Source: UBA4582 sp013204195 | Lineage (GTDB): Bacteria; Pseudomonadota; Gammaproteobacteria; Pseudomonadales; Azotimanducaceae | Length of the DNA: 64,000 nt | Reading direction: 5' to 3' | Assembly: GCA_963925735.1 (NCBI GenBank) | Contig: CAWUUH010000021.1 | Coordinates: 1 to 64,000 of the forward strand | Shown here: positions 35,472 to 45,382 of the stretch, piece by piece | Layout of the letters: the number at the start of each line of letters is the position of its first letter | Numbering within the stretch: the first letter of the stretch is position 1 | The notes under the pieces: model-generated | Told to the model about the DNA's origin: nothing | Seen by the model: only the letters and a program-made list of their open reading frames with translations | The model's database searches: none | Program-made: the position numbers and the translations under genes

Positions 35472-35969
35472 ATGACTGAAACCACGCGATACACCACCGT
35501 TGAGATTGCCAAGCAGGCGCTCAATTTTTCCATCGCGCACTTCACGATCTTTTCGGCGACGGAGCGCGAAGACCTCCACGGCCACAACTTTCAACTCGAG
35601 TGCAAAGTCACCGCGCCACTGGGCGATGATGGCCTGCTGTTCGACTATGGTATTTTGAAAAAATTGTTACGCGCGCTGTGCGATGAAATCGATGAGCAAG
35701 TGATTCTGCCCAGCAACTCTCCTTACTTAAACTTGACGCAAGCAGATGGTTATACCGTCGCCATTTTTAACGGTGAGCGCATTCCTTTCCTGCCCCGCGA
35801 CGTCACTGTACTGCCTATCGCAAATACTACTGTCGAAGAGTTCTCACACTACTTTCTTAACAAGTTGAGACATGATTCACTGATGCAAGAAAACCCTATC
35901 GTTGCTCTGTCGGTCAAGGTGTCATCCAGCCCGGGCCAATACGGCATCGCCGATTGGAGACAAAAATGA
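35472..35969 (+). CDS. 6-pyruvoyl/6-carboxy-tetrahydropterin synthase homologue with altered catalytic residues
   Basis: A 165-residue T-fold protein of the COG0720 family that processes dihydroneopterin triphosphate. Zinc ligands are intact: His23 (FSIAHF), His36 and His38 (LHGHNF). The catalytic cysteine of QueD and PTPS (CxxxHGH or CxxxxHGH) is absent; instead Glu31 stands in an ExxxxHGH arrangement like the PTPS-III type, which makes 6-hydroxymethyl-dihydropterin. The usual LDH triad histidine is also replaced (EIDEQVILP). ATG at 35472 is chosen; a TTG at 35433 would extend it. The SDR gene starts within its stop codon (ATGA), so they are co-translated. The actual product is uncertain. 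Confidence 0.8.
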   Translation: MTETTRYTTVEIAKQALNFSIAHFTIFSATEREDLHGHNFQLECKVTAPLGDDGLLFDYGILKKLLRALCDEIDEQVILPSNSPYLNLTQADGYTVAIFNGERIPFLPRDVTVLPIANTTVEEFSHYFLNKLRHDSLMQENPIVALSVKVSSSPGQYGIADWRQK

Positions 35970-36664
35970 AAACACTGCTAATCACCGGCGCCAGCAAAGG
36001 TATAGGCCTTGCAGTGGCGCGAATGTGCCTTGCCGACAACTATCGCGTGGTGAATTTATCGAGAAGTCCTGCACCTGACGCTGGCATCGAGAATCACGCG
36101 ATTGACCTGTCCAGCTCCAGCGCCGAGTCCCGGCTTAAATCTCTATTGGGCAAAGTGCTTGAGAAGGGCGAAATAGTCCTGGTGCACAACGCTGCAAAAC
36201 TGAACAGCGACACGGCCAACAACACCTCCACTGACGATTTTCGCGACATCATGGATATCAATCTGATCGCACCACACACGCTGAATCAATTAGTCATACC
36301 CTTCATGCAAGCCGGCTCAAGCATCATCTATATCGGTTCGACCCTGTCTGAAAAAGCCGTCGCCAACACCTATAGCTATGTCGTTAGCAAACACGCCATG
36401 ATTGGCATGATGCGAGCAACATGCCAGGACTTGGCAGGCAGCGGCATTCATACCGCCTGTGTCTGTCCCGGGTTTACTGATACTGAAATGCTTCGCGACC
36501 ATGTTGGCAAAGACCAGGAAGTGTTAAGCAGCATTGCCGCCATGAGCACCTTCGGTCGTCTGGTGAGCCCTGTTGAGGTGGCGACTACCATCAAGTTTGC
36601 GGCTGAAAATCCCGTGATCAACGGCGCGGTGATTCATGCTAATTTGGGCCAGATAGAAAACTGA
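35966..36664 (+). CDS. SDR reductase coupled to the pterin-synthase homologue
   Basis: A 232-residue short SDR. TGASKGIG is at residues 7-14, HNAA (variant of NNAG) at 74-77, and Ser125, Tyr138 and Lys142 are the catalytic residues. Ser32-Arg33 after strand 2 (NLSRSP) suggest NADPH use. Short SDRs of this kind include sepiapterin reductase and FolM-like pteridine reductases, so with the coupled pterin gene a role in reducing a pterin side chain or ring is plausible (inference). GGAG lies 6 bases before ATG 35966, which overlaps the previous stop. Confidence 0.85.
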   Translation: MKTLLITGASKGIGLAVARMCLADNYRVVNLSRSPAPDAGIENHAIDLSSSSAESRLKSLLGKVLEKGEIVLVHNAAKLNSDTANNTSTDDFRDIMDINLIAPHTLNQLVIPFMQAGSSIIYIGSTLSEKAVANTYSYVVSKHAMIGMMRATCQDLAGSGIHTACVCPGFTDTEMLRDHVGKDQEVLSSIAAMSTFGRLVSPVEVATTIKFAAENPVINGAVIHANLGQIEN

Positions 36665-36711
36665 CAGCCCACGAAAACTTAACACAAAATTTGGTTTTTT
36701 TATTGGAGACG

Positions 36712-37470
36712 ATGATGCAGGTGAGTGACGAAGTCAGAGAAAAAAGAGAACGGGTTTTCCTGGTTCTCGCGGGCTTTTTTCTCTGTGCGATGACCATGCT
36801 GAATATTATCGGCATCACCCGGTTTGTGCAGATTGGTCCCATGGCACTCGCCGTTGGCGTACTGCCCTACCCCTTGACCTTTCTGTGTACCGATCTGGTG
36901 AGCGAACTGTATGGTCGCGCCCGCGCTAACTTTCTGGTGACTGTCGGGCTGATGCTGAATGGCTTTATCATTCTGACCATGTGGGTCGGCAATCAGATGC
37001 CATCCGCGGATGTCCAACCGCCCTGGCAGCTGATTCAACTGGCTGAAGATATCGCTTTACCCAATGGCGACATGGCGAGCCATTCTGTTGAGTTGTTTTC
37101 TCTGCTCTATGCCACCACTTCCGGGGCAGTATTGGCATCGATGATCGCCTATATCGCCGCCCAGTATTGTGACGTCTATTTATTCCATTTTTGGAAGCGT
37201 CTCACCAACGGGAAACACCTGTGGCTGCGCAACAACGGCAGTACGCTCATCAGTCAGGGCGTAGATTCCTTCATGGTCATCGTCGTGACATTTGGCGCGC
37301 AATTCATTGCCGGCGCTATGACCGGCGGCGCCCTGCTCGTCTTGATGGGCAGCAACTACCTTTTCAAAATGTGTGTGGCCGCCGCTGATACTCTGCCGTT
37401 TTATGCCGGGGTGCATTACCTCAAGCGGTACTTGGAATTCAGTGACGAGGAAATGGCCCGACATATTTAA
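36712..37470 (+). CDS. yhhQ: Queuosine precursor transporter, YhhQ family
   Basis: A 252-residue inner-membrane protein of the VUT/YhhQ family (about six helices). Family segments are GPMALAVGVLPYPLTFLCTDLVSELYG near residue 45, the central AQYCDVYLFHFWKRLT and the NNGSTLISQGVDSFMVIVV stretch. YhhQ imports 7-cyano-7-deazaguanine/queuine-type precursors for tRNA queuosine. The ATG at 36712 (or 36715) follows GGAGACG. It lies 47 bases after the SDR. Its presence next to a COG0720 gene, the family that includes QueD, ties this group to deazapurine or pterin metabolism. Confidence 0.9.
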   Translation: MMQVSDEVREKRERVFLVLAGFFLCAMTMLNIIGITRFVQIGPMALAVGVLPYPLTFLCTDLVSELYGRARANFLVTVGLMLNGFIILTMWVGNQMPSADVQPPWQLIQLAEDIALPNGDMASHSVELFSLLYATTSGAVLASMIAYIAAQYCDVYLFHFWKRLTNGKHLWLRNNGSTLISQGVDSFMVIVVTFGAQFIAGAMTGGALLVLMGSNYLFKMCVAAADTLPFYAGVHYLKRYLEFSDEEMARHI

Positions 37471-37479
37471 GGAGCGAGA

Positions 37480-38079
37480 TTGAATCCTTCAGCCGTCTTA
37501 ACCTATTGGATTGGCGATGCCGCCAAGGATCCTGCTGCAGCTAAAGCGCGCGCCAAATTATGGTACCGTAGTTCAGCTAAGGTAGATGCTGCGCTCACAA
37601 CGCAGTTCGGCGAAATACTGCACTTGGCAGAACAACAAGCGCTACCGCACTGGCAAACCAGCGTTCAAGGCCAGTTGGCGCTGATCATTCTACTCGATCA
37701 GTTTTCGCGGAATATTTACCGCGGTACGGCTCATGCGTTTGCGAACGATGACCAGGCATTGGCCATCGCCTCGCAATTGATTTTAGCCAATCAGCACCTC
37801 AGCCTCACACCCATCGAACAGGTATTTGTCTACCACCCCTTTGAACATGCAGAAGATCTTGCGACCCAGCAACAATCTGTCCAGTTGTTCCAGCGTCTGC
37901 TCAACAACGCGCCAACCGCTTGGCATCACCAGCTTCGGGGTTTTTTCCACCACGCCCAGGAACATCATGATATTGTGGCCACTTACGGCCGATTCCCGCA
38001 TCGTAATCAGGTGCTTGGCCGGACTCATTCTGCAGCGGAAAGTGATTATCTGGTGAACGCCAGGCGCTTCGGTCAATAA
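37480..38079 (+). CDS. DUF924 family helical-repeat protein
   Basis: A 199-residue soluble protein of the DUF924 family, an all-helical TPR-like fold without known activity. Family features are VLTYWIGDA at the N-terminus, LALIILLDQFSRNIYRGTAHAFANDDQAL in the middle, YHPFEHAEDLATQQ, and the C-terminal FPHRNQVLGR. The start is TTG at 37480 with a strong AAGGAG site 5 bases upstream, only 10 bases after the yhhQ stop, so it belongs to the same transcript. Function unknown. Confidence 0.88.
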   Translation: MNPSAVLTYWIGDAAKDPAAAKARAKLWYRSSAKVDAALTTQFGEILHLAEQQALPHWQTSVQGQLALIILLDQFSRNIYRGTAHAFANDDQALAIASQLILANQHLSLTPIEQVFVYHPFEHAEDLATQQQSVQLFQRLLNNAPTAWHHQLRGFFHHAQEHHDIVATYGRFPHRNQVLGRTHSAAESDYLVNARRFGQ

Positions 38080-38108
38080 ACCGTTACACACAACAAAAGG
38101 TCACGCAA

Positions 38109-39347
38109 ATGCACCAGGCAAAAGACACATTAGGCAATGCCTACACAGTCAGTCATGATGCCAGCGTGACCCAAATGGCCCATATTATTGACGCCTATTT
38201 GGGTTCGCAAGCCACGGTTATGCCGTTGCTTGATGAACTGTTGCTGACAGAGCCAAGCATGCCAATGGCTATCTGTCTGCGCACTTACCTGCTCAAACTT
38301 GGCAGCGACCCGCGCCTGGCGACACCTATCCAACGGGGCCTCGACAGCCTGACGGCACTAGCAGACAGCCTCAACCCGCGAGAGAAAATGCATCTACAGG
38401 CCCTGACAAGCTGGGTCGGCAACCAGTTACTGGCAACGGTTGAGACACTCGAGGCTATTCTCGCCAGCTACCCACGGGATATGCTGGCTCTGCGACTCGC
38501 CCACTACCTGCATTTTTACGCAGGCAGCGCAAACAATATGCGCGCTTCAGTCACTCGATCTCTAAACAACTGGGCGCCCGCTGACCCCTACTACGGTTAC
38601 CTGTTAGGCATGCACAGCTTTGGCCTGGAAGAGTCAGGCGACTACACACAGGCCGAAGCCTATGGCAAGCAGGCCATCGATTGTAATCCCGCCGATATCT
38701 GGGCCGCGCATGCCGTCACCCATGTATTCCAGATGCAGGAACGTTTTGCCGAAGGAATTCAATGGATCGATTCGTTAGTACCCCATTGGGACGAGGCCAA
38801 CGGTTTTGTCTATCATCTGCATTGGCACAAGGCCTTATGCCATCTTGGTATGCGCGATAACGAGGGTGCTCTGTCCATTTATGACGCTCACCTTGCCGGC
38901 GCGGTTGATGACGACTTCTACTTGGACACCTGCAACGCCGCATCTCTGCTCTGGCGACTTGAGATTCTCGGCGTTGATGTCGGTCAACGCTGGCAAGCAC
39001 TACAAGCCATATCGGCCGCCCGCGTCAGCGACAGTGAATTGATTTTTTCGACCCTGCATTACTTGATGGCGCCTGCCAGGCTCAACGACCAAGCCACCAT
39101 TGACCGCGCATTGAAGAGCCTGCTTGCCTGGAGTCAGGCGAACACGACCCAGGGCGACATCTGCCGAGAGGTGGGTCTACCCATCGCCAATGCACTCATT
39201 AATATCGGCAAGGGCGACGCCCGCCAGGCTGCCAATGACCTGAGCGCGGTCGCCGACCAGATTTATTTGATTGGTGGTAGCCATGCGCAGCGAGACCTGT
39301 TCACCCAGATTCAACACTTCAGTGCGAGCCAATCGCACCCACATTAA
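38109..39347 (+). CDS. TPR-repeat protein, TTC38-like
   Basis: A 412-residue soluble helical-repeat protein resembling tetratricopeptide repeat protein 38. The characteristic core is YLLGMHSFGLEESGDYTQAEAYGKQAIDCNPADIWAAHAVTHVFQMQ, followed by FVYHLHWHKALCHLGMRDNEGALSIYDAHL. The histidine-rich HAVTHV and YHLHWH segments are conserved in the family and suggest a buried functional pocket, although no reaction is established. AAAGGT lies 6 bases before the ATG. It is 29 bases after the DUF924 gene and in the same run. Confidence 0.85.
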   Translation: MHQAKDTLGNAYTVSHDASVTQMAHIIDAYLGSQATVMPLLDELLLTEPSMPMAICLRTYLLKLGSDPRLATPIQRGLDSLTALADSLNPREKMHLQALTSWVGNQLLATVETLEAILASYPRDMLALRLAHYLHFYAGSANNMRASVTRSLNNWAPADPYYGYLLGMHSFGLEESGDYTQAEAYGKQAIDCNPADIWAAHAVTHVFQMQERFAEGIQWIDSLVPHWDEANGFVYHLHWHKALCHLGMRDNEGALSIYDAHLAGAVDDDFYLDTCNAASLLWRLEILGVDVGQRWQALQAISAARVSDSELIFSTLHYLMAPARLNDQATIDRALKSLLAWSQANTTQGDICREVGLPIANALINIGKGDARQAANDLSAVADQIYLIGGSHAQRDLFTQIQHFSASQSHPH

Positions 39348-39374
39348 AAACGACAACACAATAAAGGTGACTTT

Positions 39375-40223
39375 ATGGATTACGAACAAATTACTTACGA
39401 AGTTGAGAGTAACATCCTTACGCTGACGCTGAATCGGCCAGATAAGCTCAATGCCTTCACCGGGAAAATGATGGCGGAGATGATTGATGCACTGGATTGC
39501 GCCGACGCCGATGACGCGGTTAAGGCGATTATCGTCACCGGTGCAGGTCGTGGCTTTTGCGCCGGCGCCGATCTTTCCTCCGGCAGCAACACATTCAATG
39601 CTGATAGTGCTGGCGCCGGTCTGAAACCCGACGGTGGCGGCCTCCTGACACTGCGCCTGTTCGATTGTTTGAAGCCGGTGATCTCAGCTTGCAATGGTCC
39701 TGCCGTGGGCATTGGTGCCACCATGCAATGCGCGATGGATATACGCCTGGCATCAGAGGACGCGCGCTACGGCTTCGTCTTTGCCAAACGTGGCATCGTT
39801 CCCGAAGCCTGCTCCAGCTGGTTTTTACCACGCTTGGTTGGCATTAGCCAAGCCTTAGAGTGGACCTATTCCGGCCGCGTCTTTGGTGCCGCCGAGGCCC
39901 ACAAGGGCGGCCTGGTACGGAGTGTCCATAAGCCCGCCGACTTGCTGCCTGCCGCCAGAGACCTGGCCCACGAATTTGCCGAGCAGACCTCATCAATCTC
40001 GATCGCGATGATTCGCAACATGATGTGGAAAATGCTCGGCGCCGATCACCCCATGGAAGCTCATAAGATCGATTCACGAGGCGTATATTTTACCGGCCGA
40101 TCCGCCGACGCCCTCGAAGGCGTGCAATCATTCCTCGACAAACGCCCCGCCGAGTTCCCCGGCAAAGTCAGCCAAGACATGCCTGAGTTTTTCCCCTGGT
40201 GGGAGACCCGTCACTTTAAATAG
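39375..40223 (+). CDS. Enoyl-CoA hydratase/isomerase (crotonase) family protein
   Basis: A 282-residue crotonase-fold enzyme acting on CoA thioesters. The N-terminal LTLNRPDKLNAFTGKMMAEM, the first oxyanion segment GAGRGFCAGADLSS and the second (ACNGPAVGIGATMQCAMDIRLA) are canonical. Of the two glutamates used by enoyl-CoA hydratase 1, the position in RGIVPEACSS is present, the other is unclear, so hydratase against isomerase cannot be decided. AAGGTGA lies 5 bases before the ATG. It follows the TPR gene by 27 bases and could supply the hydration step for the acyl-CoA dehydrogenases elsewhere in the window. Confidence 0.88.
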   Translation: MDYEQITYEVESNILTLTLNRPDKLNAFTGKMMAEMIDALDCADADDAVKAIIVTGAGRGFCAGADLSSGSNTFNADSAGAGLKPDGGGLLTLRLFDCLKPVISACNGPAVGIGATMQCAMDIRLASEDARYGFVFAKRGIVPEACSSWFLPRLVGISQALEWTYSGRVFGAAEAHKGGLVRSVHKPADLLPAARDLAHEFAEQTSSISIAMIRNMMWKMLGADHPMEAHKIDSRGVYFTGRSADALEGVQSFLDKRPAEFPGKVSQDMPEFFPWWETRHFK

Positions 40224-40406
40224 CGGGCTACCCAAACTTTAAAATATCGACTGGCCTATTGTTTCAAGCATACAACGCCTGATACTCGGCCAATGGATGC
40301 GAACTAGAGACGACGCACATCAAGCGCCAATGAATCTTTGCAGGTTAAGATTCAGGCGCTTATCTCTGCTCAAAACCATTCATTTACCGAACCAGGAGCC
40401 CGCCTT

Positions 40407-41420
<1,014 letters not shown>

Positions 41421-41454
41421 TTTGTCTAGCGACAACAGGCCTATTGGCTAAATG

Positions 41455-41489
41455 AAAAGCCTATCGGTATCAAAGACCGATAGGCTTTT
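41455..41489. terminator. Bidirectional terminator between gap and the BVMO gene
   Basis: AAAAGCCTATCGGT at 41455-41468 pairs perfectly with 41476-41489 across a seven-base loop. The A/T-rich stem base gives short T-runs on both strands. It lies between convergent stop codons. Confidence 0.88.
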
Positions 41490-41506
41490 AAATGACCACC
41501 TGATGA

Positions 41507-43336
41507 TTAATCAGATCGTGGCGGGCCATTGAACTCCAGCCCTTCCATGGTGCCTTCGTCTCTCCATGCGGTTAGCTTTTCAAAGAACTTAACCGGCCCT
41601 GAACCATAGCTGCCATTGCGAATCGTCAGCGGGTTCGGTTTACCCTCATTGTTATAATAGCCAGGCGTACAGGACTCCTGATAACTTTGATTAAACCGCG
41701 AATGGTTGATAATTTCCGCTACCCAATTCTCTTCTGCCGCTGCTGACGCTTCGACGGTTTGAACATTAGATGCCAGACAATGACTCATGATGTAAGCAAT
41801 ATGCATGGCCTGCTCATTCATCGCATGCGGGAAGTTAACGGTAAACCCTGACTGGGCATTGCTGATAATAAAGCAGTTGGGAAACCCTCGTGAATGCAAG
41901 CCGTGCAGAGTGGAAATGCCTTCGGCCCATTTGTCTTTTAAACTCAGACCGCCGCGCCCCCTCAAATCATAGCCGGCGCGGCGGGTATAGTCGGTACCCA
42001 CCTCAAATCCCGTCGCAAAAATCAGGCAATCAAGTTCATACTCAATACCGTTAGCAACAACGCCTTTTTCAGTGATGCGATCGACGCCTTGACCATGGGT
42101 ATCAACCAGCTCGACATTCGGCAAATTAAAACTGTCGAGATACTCATCGTTGAAACATGGCCGTTTACAAAATTGTCGATAATAAGGCTTCAGCGACTCT
42201 GCCACTTCTGGGTCAGCGACGATGGTTTCTGCCCGCTTTCTGACCTGCTCCATTTTCTGGAAGTCCGCGATCTCCATCTTCTCTGCGAGCACCGCCAAGT
42301 CTAACGGCACATCAGACTTGAAGTTGACCATAGAGGCGAGATTACGAATGATTTCGGTCCAACCATCGTTCACTAAATCTTCGTCCTGAAAACCACCGGA
42401 CACCAGGACATTAAAATTGTCCATGCGCTCCTTTTGCCAACCGGGCTTCAAGCTGGCGGCCCATTCAGGATCTGTTGGAGTGTTGGCTCTGACATCGATG
42501 GAGGAAGGCGTTCGCTGGAACACAGTGAGATTCTTCGAACTCGCGGCCAAGTGAGGAACACACTGTACCGCCGTGGCGCCGGTACCAATGATCCCAACAC
42601 GCTTGTCTTTTAGGTGGCTAAGATCCCCCTCTGGGTGCCCACCAGTATAGGCATAGTCCCAGCGACTGGTATGAAAAGTATGTCCCTGAAAACGATCTAT
42701 GCCTTCAATGCCCGGCAATTTAGGTCGATTTAATGGGCCGTTCGACATGCACACGAACCGCGCCTTCATCTTATCGTTTCTGTTGGTACTCACAATCCAG
42801 CGGGAGCTCGACTCATCCCAGTCGAGGCCGGTGACTTCAGTTTGAAAGCAAGCATTTCGGTAGAGGTCGTACTTTTCACCAATGGCTTTACTGTGCGCTA
42901 GTATTTCCGGTGCGCGAGTGTATTTTTCTTTGGGCACAAAGCCCAGTTCTTCGCACAAGGGCAGATAAATATAAGACTCAACATCGCAGGCCGCGCCTGG
43001 GTAGCGATTCCAGTACCAGGTGCCACCGAAGTCACCGCCCTTTTCGATCATTCGAATGTCCTTAATGCCGGCTTCACGTAACCGCGCACCGGTCAGCAGA
43101 CCACCAAATCCACCACCAATCACCACCACGTCGACCTCATCTTCGAGGGGCGCTCGAGTAAAACCCGGGTCTACATAGGGATCATCGATATAACGGGAGA
43201 AGTCGCCTTTGACTTCCTGATATTGATTACTGCCATCTGCACGCAAGCGTTTGTCACGCTCCAATCGGTACTTTTCACGCAAGGCATCGGGGTCGAATCC
43301 CAGATCCTTCGATAACTGCTGGGTAACTTCTGACAT
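41507..43336 (-). CDS. Baeyer-Villiger monooxygenase (cyclohexanone monooxygenase-like)
   Basis: A 609-residue FAD- and NADPH-dependent monooxygenase that inserts oxygen next to a ketone carbonyl. The first Rossmann motif GGGFGG is at 74-79, the type I BVMO fingerprint FxGxxxHxxxWD is met exactly at 216-227, and the NADPH motif GTGATA is at 251-256. ATG and GYNN segments such as GGTWYWNRYPGAACDVESY are typical of cyclohexanone and steroid-ketone oxidising members. The N-terminal extension of about 65 residues resembles the steroid/phenylacetone group. GGAG lies 11 bases before the ATG. No esterase or dehydrogenase partner is directly adjacent. Confidence 0.93.
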   Translation of the reverse strand: MSEVTQQLSKDLGFDPDALREKYRLERDKRLRADGSNQYQEVKGDFSRYIDDPYVDPGFTRAPLEDEVDVVVIGGGFGGLLTGARLREAGIKDIRMIEKGGDFGGTWYWNRYPGAACDVESYIYLPLCEELGFVPKEKYTRAPEILAHSKAIGEKYDLYRNACFQTEVTGLDWDESSSRWIVSTNRNDKMKARFVCMSNGPLNRPKLPGIEGIDRFQGHTFHTSRWDYAYTGGHPEGDLSHLKDKRVGIIGTGATAVQCVPHLAASSKNLTVFQRTPSSIDVRANTPTDPEWAASLKPGWQKERMDNFNVLVSGGFQDEDLVNDGWTEIIRNLASMVNFKSDVPLDLAVLAEKMEIADFQKMEQVRKRAETIVADPEVAESLKPYYRQFCKRPCFNDEYLDSFNLPNVELVDTHGQGVDRITEKGVVANGIEYELDCLIFATGFEVGTDYTRRAGYDLRGRGGLSLKDKWAEGISTLHGLHSRGFPNCFIISNAQSGFTVNFPHAMNEQAMHIAYIMSHCLASNVQTVEASAAAEENWVAEIINHSRFNQSYQESCTPGYYNNEGKPNPLTIRNGSYGSGPVKFFEKLTAWRDEGTMEGLEFNGPPRSD

Positions 43337-43698
43337 GGGGCCTTACTCCAGAATGATACGAATTCATCACTGATCATAGCTAAATACTCACCCGCGGCAA
43401 GCCTTCATCACACACGGATATGACAAGACTATGGACTGATCTATGATTTCGACTTTGGGCAGAACGATGCAAGGGATTATGCCTGCCCAGTCGGCGCTGG
43501 ATAGCGCCTTAGCGGTGGACTGAGCCAACACCCATCTTGGCCTGATACTGACAAAGGCTGGTCAAAATGACCGGGTAGGTGGTGATTCACACCAACAGCC
43601 CTCGACAGCACGCCCATTTTCCTATACTTTCAATAGCTTACATACTTGGCACGGATCCTGTATCCAATCCATCAATACCCTTTAAGACGATAACTACG
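43337..43698. other. Divergent intergenic region between BVMO and small membrane protein genes
   Basis: About 360 bases. Open frames that extend the small membrane protein upstream into this stretch have no ribosome site or family support. It should carry both promoters; no operator or repeat was evident. Confidence 0.45.
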
Positions 43699-44031
43699 AT
43701 GCTACTCATACTCCATTTAATGTTACTGGCCGGCGTGATCTTCATTCTGGCGCGCATGATGCCTGGCATCCGTGTCGCGGGCTACGGCACCGCCCTGCTG
43801 GTCGCCGTGATCTATGGCCTGATCAACGTGACCCTGGGATCGGTATTAAAGATCCTGACGATTCCCTTTATCGTCATTTCCATCGGCGTGTTCCTGCTTC
43901 TCATCAACACCTTCTTGTTGTGGCTGACGGACCAGATACTGGAGGACTTTGAAATCGAAGATATGGGTACCACCTTTATCGCCGCAGTCATCATCACCAT
44001 CGCCGATACCACGTTAAGCTGGCTTCTCTAA
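43699..44031 (+). CDS. Small four-helix membrane protein, DUF360/phage-holin-IV-like family
   Basis: A 110-residue integral membrane protein with four hydrophobic segments. The pattern LHLMLLAGVIFILARMMPGIRVAGYGTALLVAVIYGLINVTLG...ILTIPFIVISIGVFLLLINTFLLWLTDQIL is characteristic of the widespread YvlD/DUF360 family that databases also label phage holin family IV. There are no phage genes nearby, so it is not evidence for a prophage. ATG 43699 is chosen from family start; the ribosome site is weak. Role unknown, possibly envelope stress related as for YvlD (inference). Confidence 0.85.
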   Translation: MLLILHLMLLAGVIFILARMMPGIRVAGYGTALLVAVIYGLINVTLGSVLKILTIPFIVISIGVFLLLINTFLLWLTDQILEDFEIEDMGTTFIAAVIITIADTTLSWLL

Positions 44032-44179
44032 AAGACAAACTAAGGGCCAGCAGGCGCTAAAGACCGGTTTTCAACACCCACCTCATCGTCGAGCCATCTG
44101 TCTCGGGTCGGCTTAGACCCTTGTATCAGGCCGGGTCCTGCGATTACCATAGGCTACCTTCGCAGATCCGCCATCAAGC

Positions 44180-45274
44180 ATGAAATCCTTTAACTGCCAG
44201 CTCTGCGGCCAACCCGTCTATTTTGAGAATGACCAATGCTTGAGCTGCGGCAGCACCCTGGGCTACCTGTCGGATGAACACAACCTGGTAGCGCTGCAGA
44301 GGCAGGCTGATGGGCTGTTGTACCCGCTATCGAACAACCCACGGGGCGCCGGTTATCGGCTCTGTCAAAATGCCGCAACCTGGCAAGCTTGCAACTGGCT
44401 GGTTCCTGCGGATAGCCCCGACGCTTATTGCCGTTCCTGCAGCCTCAACGAGATAGTGCCCGATCTGACGGTCACCGCCAATATCCCCTTGTGGATCAAA
44501 CTTGAAGCAGGCAAACGCCGACTCCTATACAGCCTGCTTCGGCTAGGCCTGCCCGTTGTCAGCAAAAAAACGCATCCCAAGGGCGGCCTAGGGTTTCGCT
44601 TCTTGAAGGACCCAACAGCCAGCTTTAGAGAAAGCCAACGAGTCCTCACCGGACACTCAAAAGGGATCATCACGATCAACCTCGCCGAAGCCGACGACGC
44701 TGAGCGAGAACGTCGGCGCCTCGATCTAAACGAGGTTTACCGCACAGTCCTCGGCCATTTCCGTCACGAAAGTGGTCATCATTATTGGCAACAGCTGATC
44801 GCTAACTCGCCAGACCTGACTGAGTTTCGAGCACTATTTGGCGATGAGCAAGCCGACTATGATGCGGCCATCAGCCGCCACTATAACCAGGGACCACAAC
44901 CAGGCTGGAAGGTGCAATATATCAGCGCCTACGCCAGCGCCCATCCCTTAGAGGACTGGGCAGAGTCCTGGGCGCACTTCATGACTATCGTCGACTCGCT
45001 GGAGACCGCCACCGAATCGGGCGTGGTGATTACCCGCAATCGGTCAAAACAGTTGTTTGCGCCACTGGACAGCTATTGGGCATCAACATTCGATGAACTA
45101 TTGGAACAATGGTTGCCCCTGACTTATGCCATGAACAGCATCAATCGAAGCAGTGGCTATAGCGATTTTTATCCCTTTGTTCTATCCAGACCCGCCATCA
45201 ACAAGCTGCGGTTTGTCCAAAAAATCGTTCGCAATGCGCGCTTTCAGTCACAGCAAGTGGATCAACGACGTTAA
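44180..45274 (+). CDS. Zinc-ribbon metallopeptidase-like protein (DUF2248/PF10005 type)
   Basis: A 364-residue protein. The N-terminal zinc ribbon has Cys6/Cys9 and Cys20/Cys23, with further pairs near Cys62/Cys71 and Cys84/Cys87. A gluzincin-type HExxH motif is present as HESGH at 196-200 within GHFRHESGHHYW, and the later HPLEDWAESWAHFM segment may give the third ligand. This combination defines a family annotated as putative zinc-binding metallopeptidase; no substrate is known. There is no signal peptide, so it is cytoplasmic. Confidence 0.87.
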   Translation: MKSFNCQLCGQPVYFENDQCLSCGSTLGYLSDEHNLVALQRQADGLLYPLSNNPRGAGYRLCQNAATWQACNWLVPADSPDAYCRSCSLNEIVPDLTVTANIPLWIKLEAGKRRLLYSLLRLGLPVVSKKTHPKGGLGFRFLKDPTASFRESQRVLTGHSKGIITINLAEADDAERERRRLDLNEVYRTVLGHFRHESGHHYWQQLIANSPDLTEFRALFGDEQADYDAAISRHYNQGPQPGWKVQYISAYASAHPLEDWAESWAHFMTIVDSLETATESGVVITRNRSKQLFAPLDSYWASTFDELLEQWLPLTYAMNSINRSSGYSDFYPFVLSRPAINKLRFVQKIVRNARFQSQQVDQRR

Positions 45275-45382
45275 CAACAGCCAATCGACTCTATTGATAA
45301 GGCCGCAGGCGCCTTGAGTTTGGTGCCGCAAAGCAAAATACTCACCGCCTCATCCCTTTTCAACCGCGTAGGAATTGCTGAT

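Noticed and set aside
43699..44031. Prophage signal from a holin-like gene
   Set aside because: The holin-family label is a database name for YvlD/DUF360-type proteins; no other phage genes are present.
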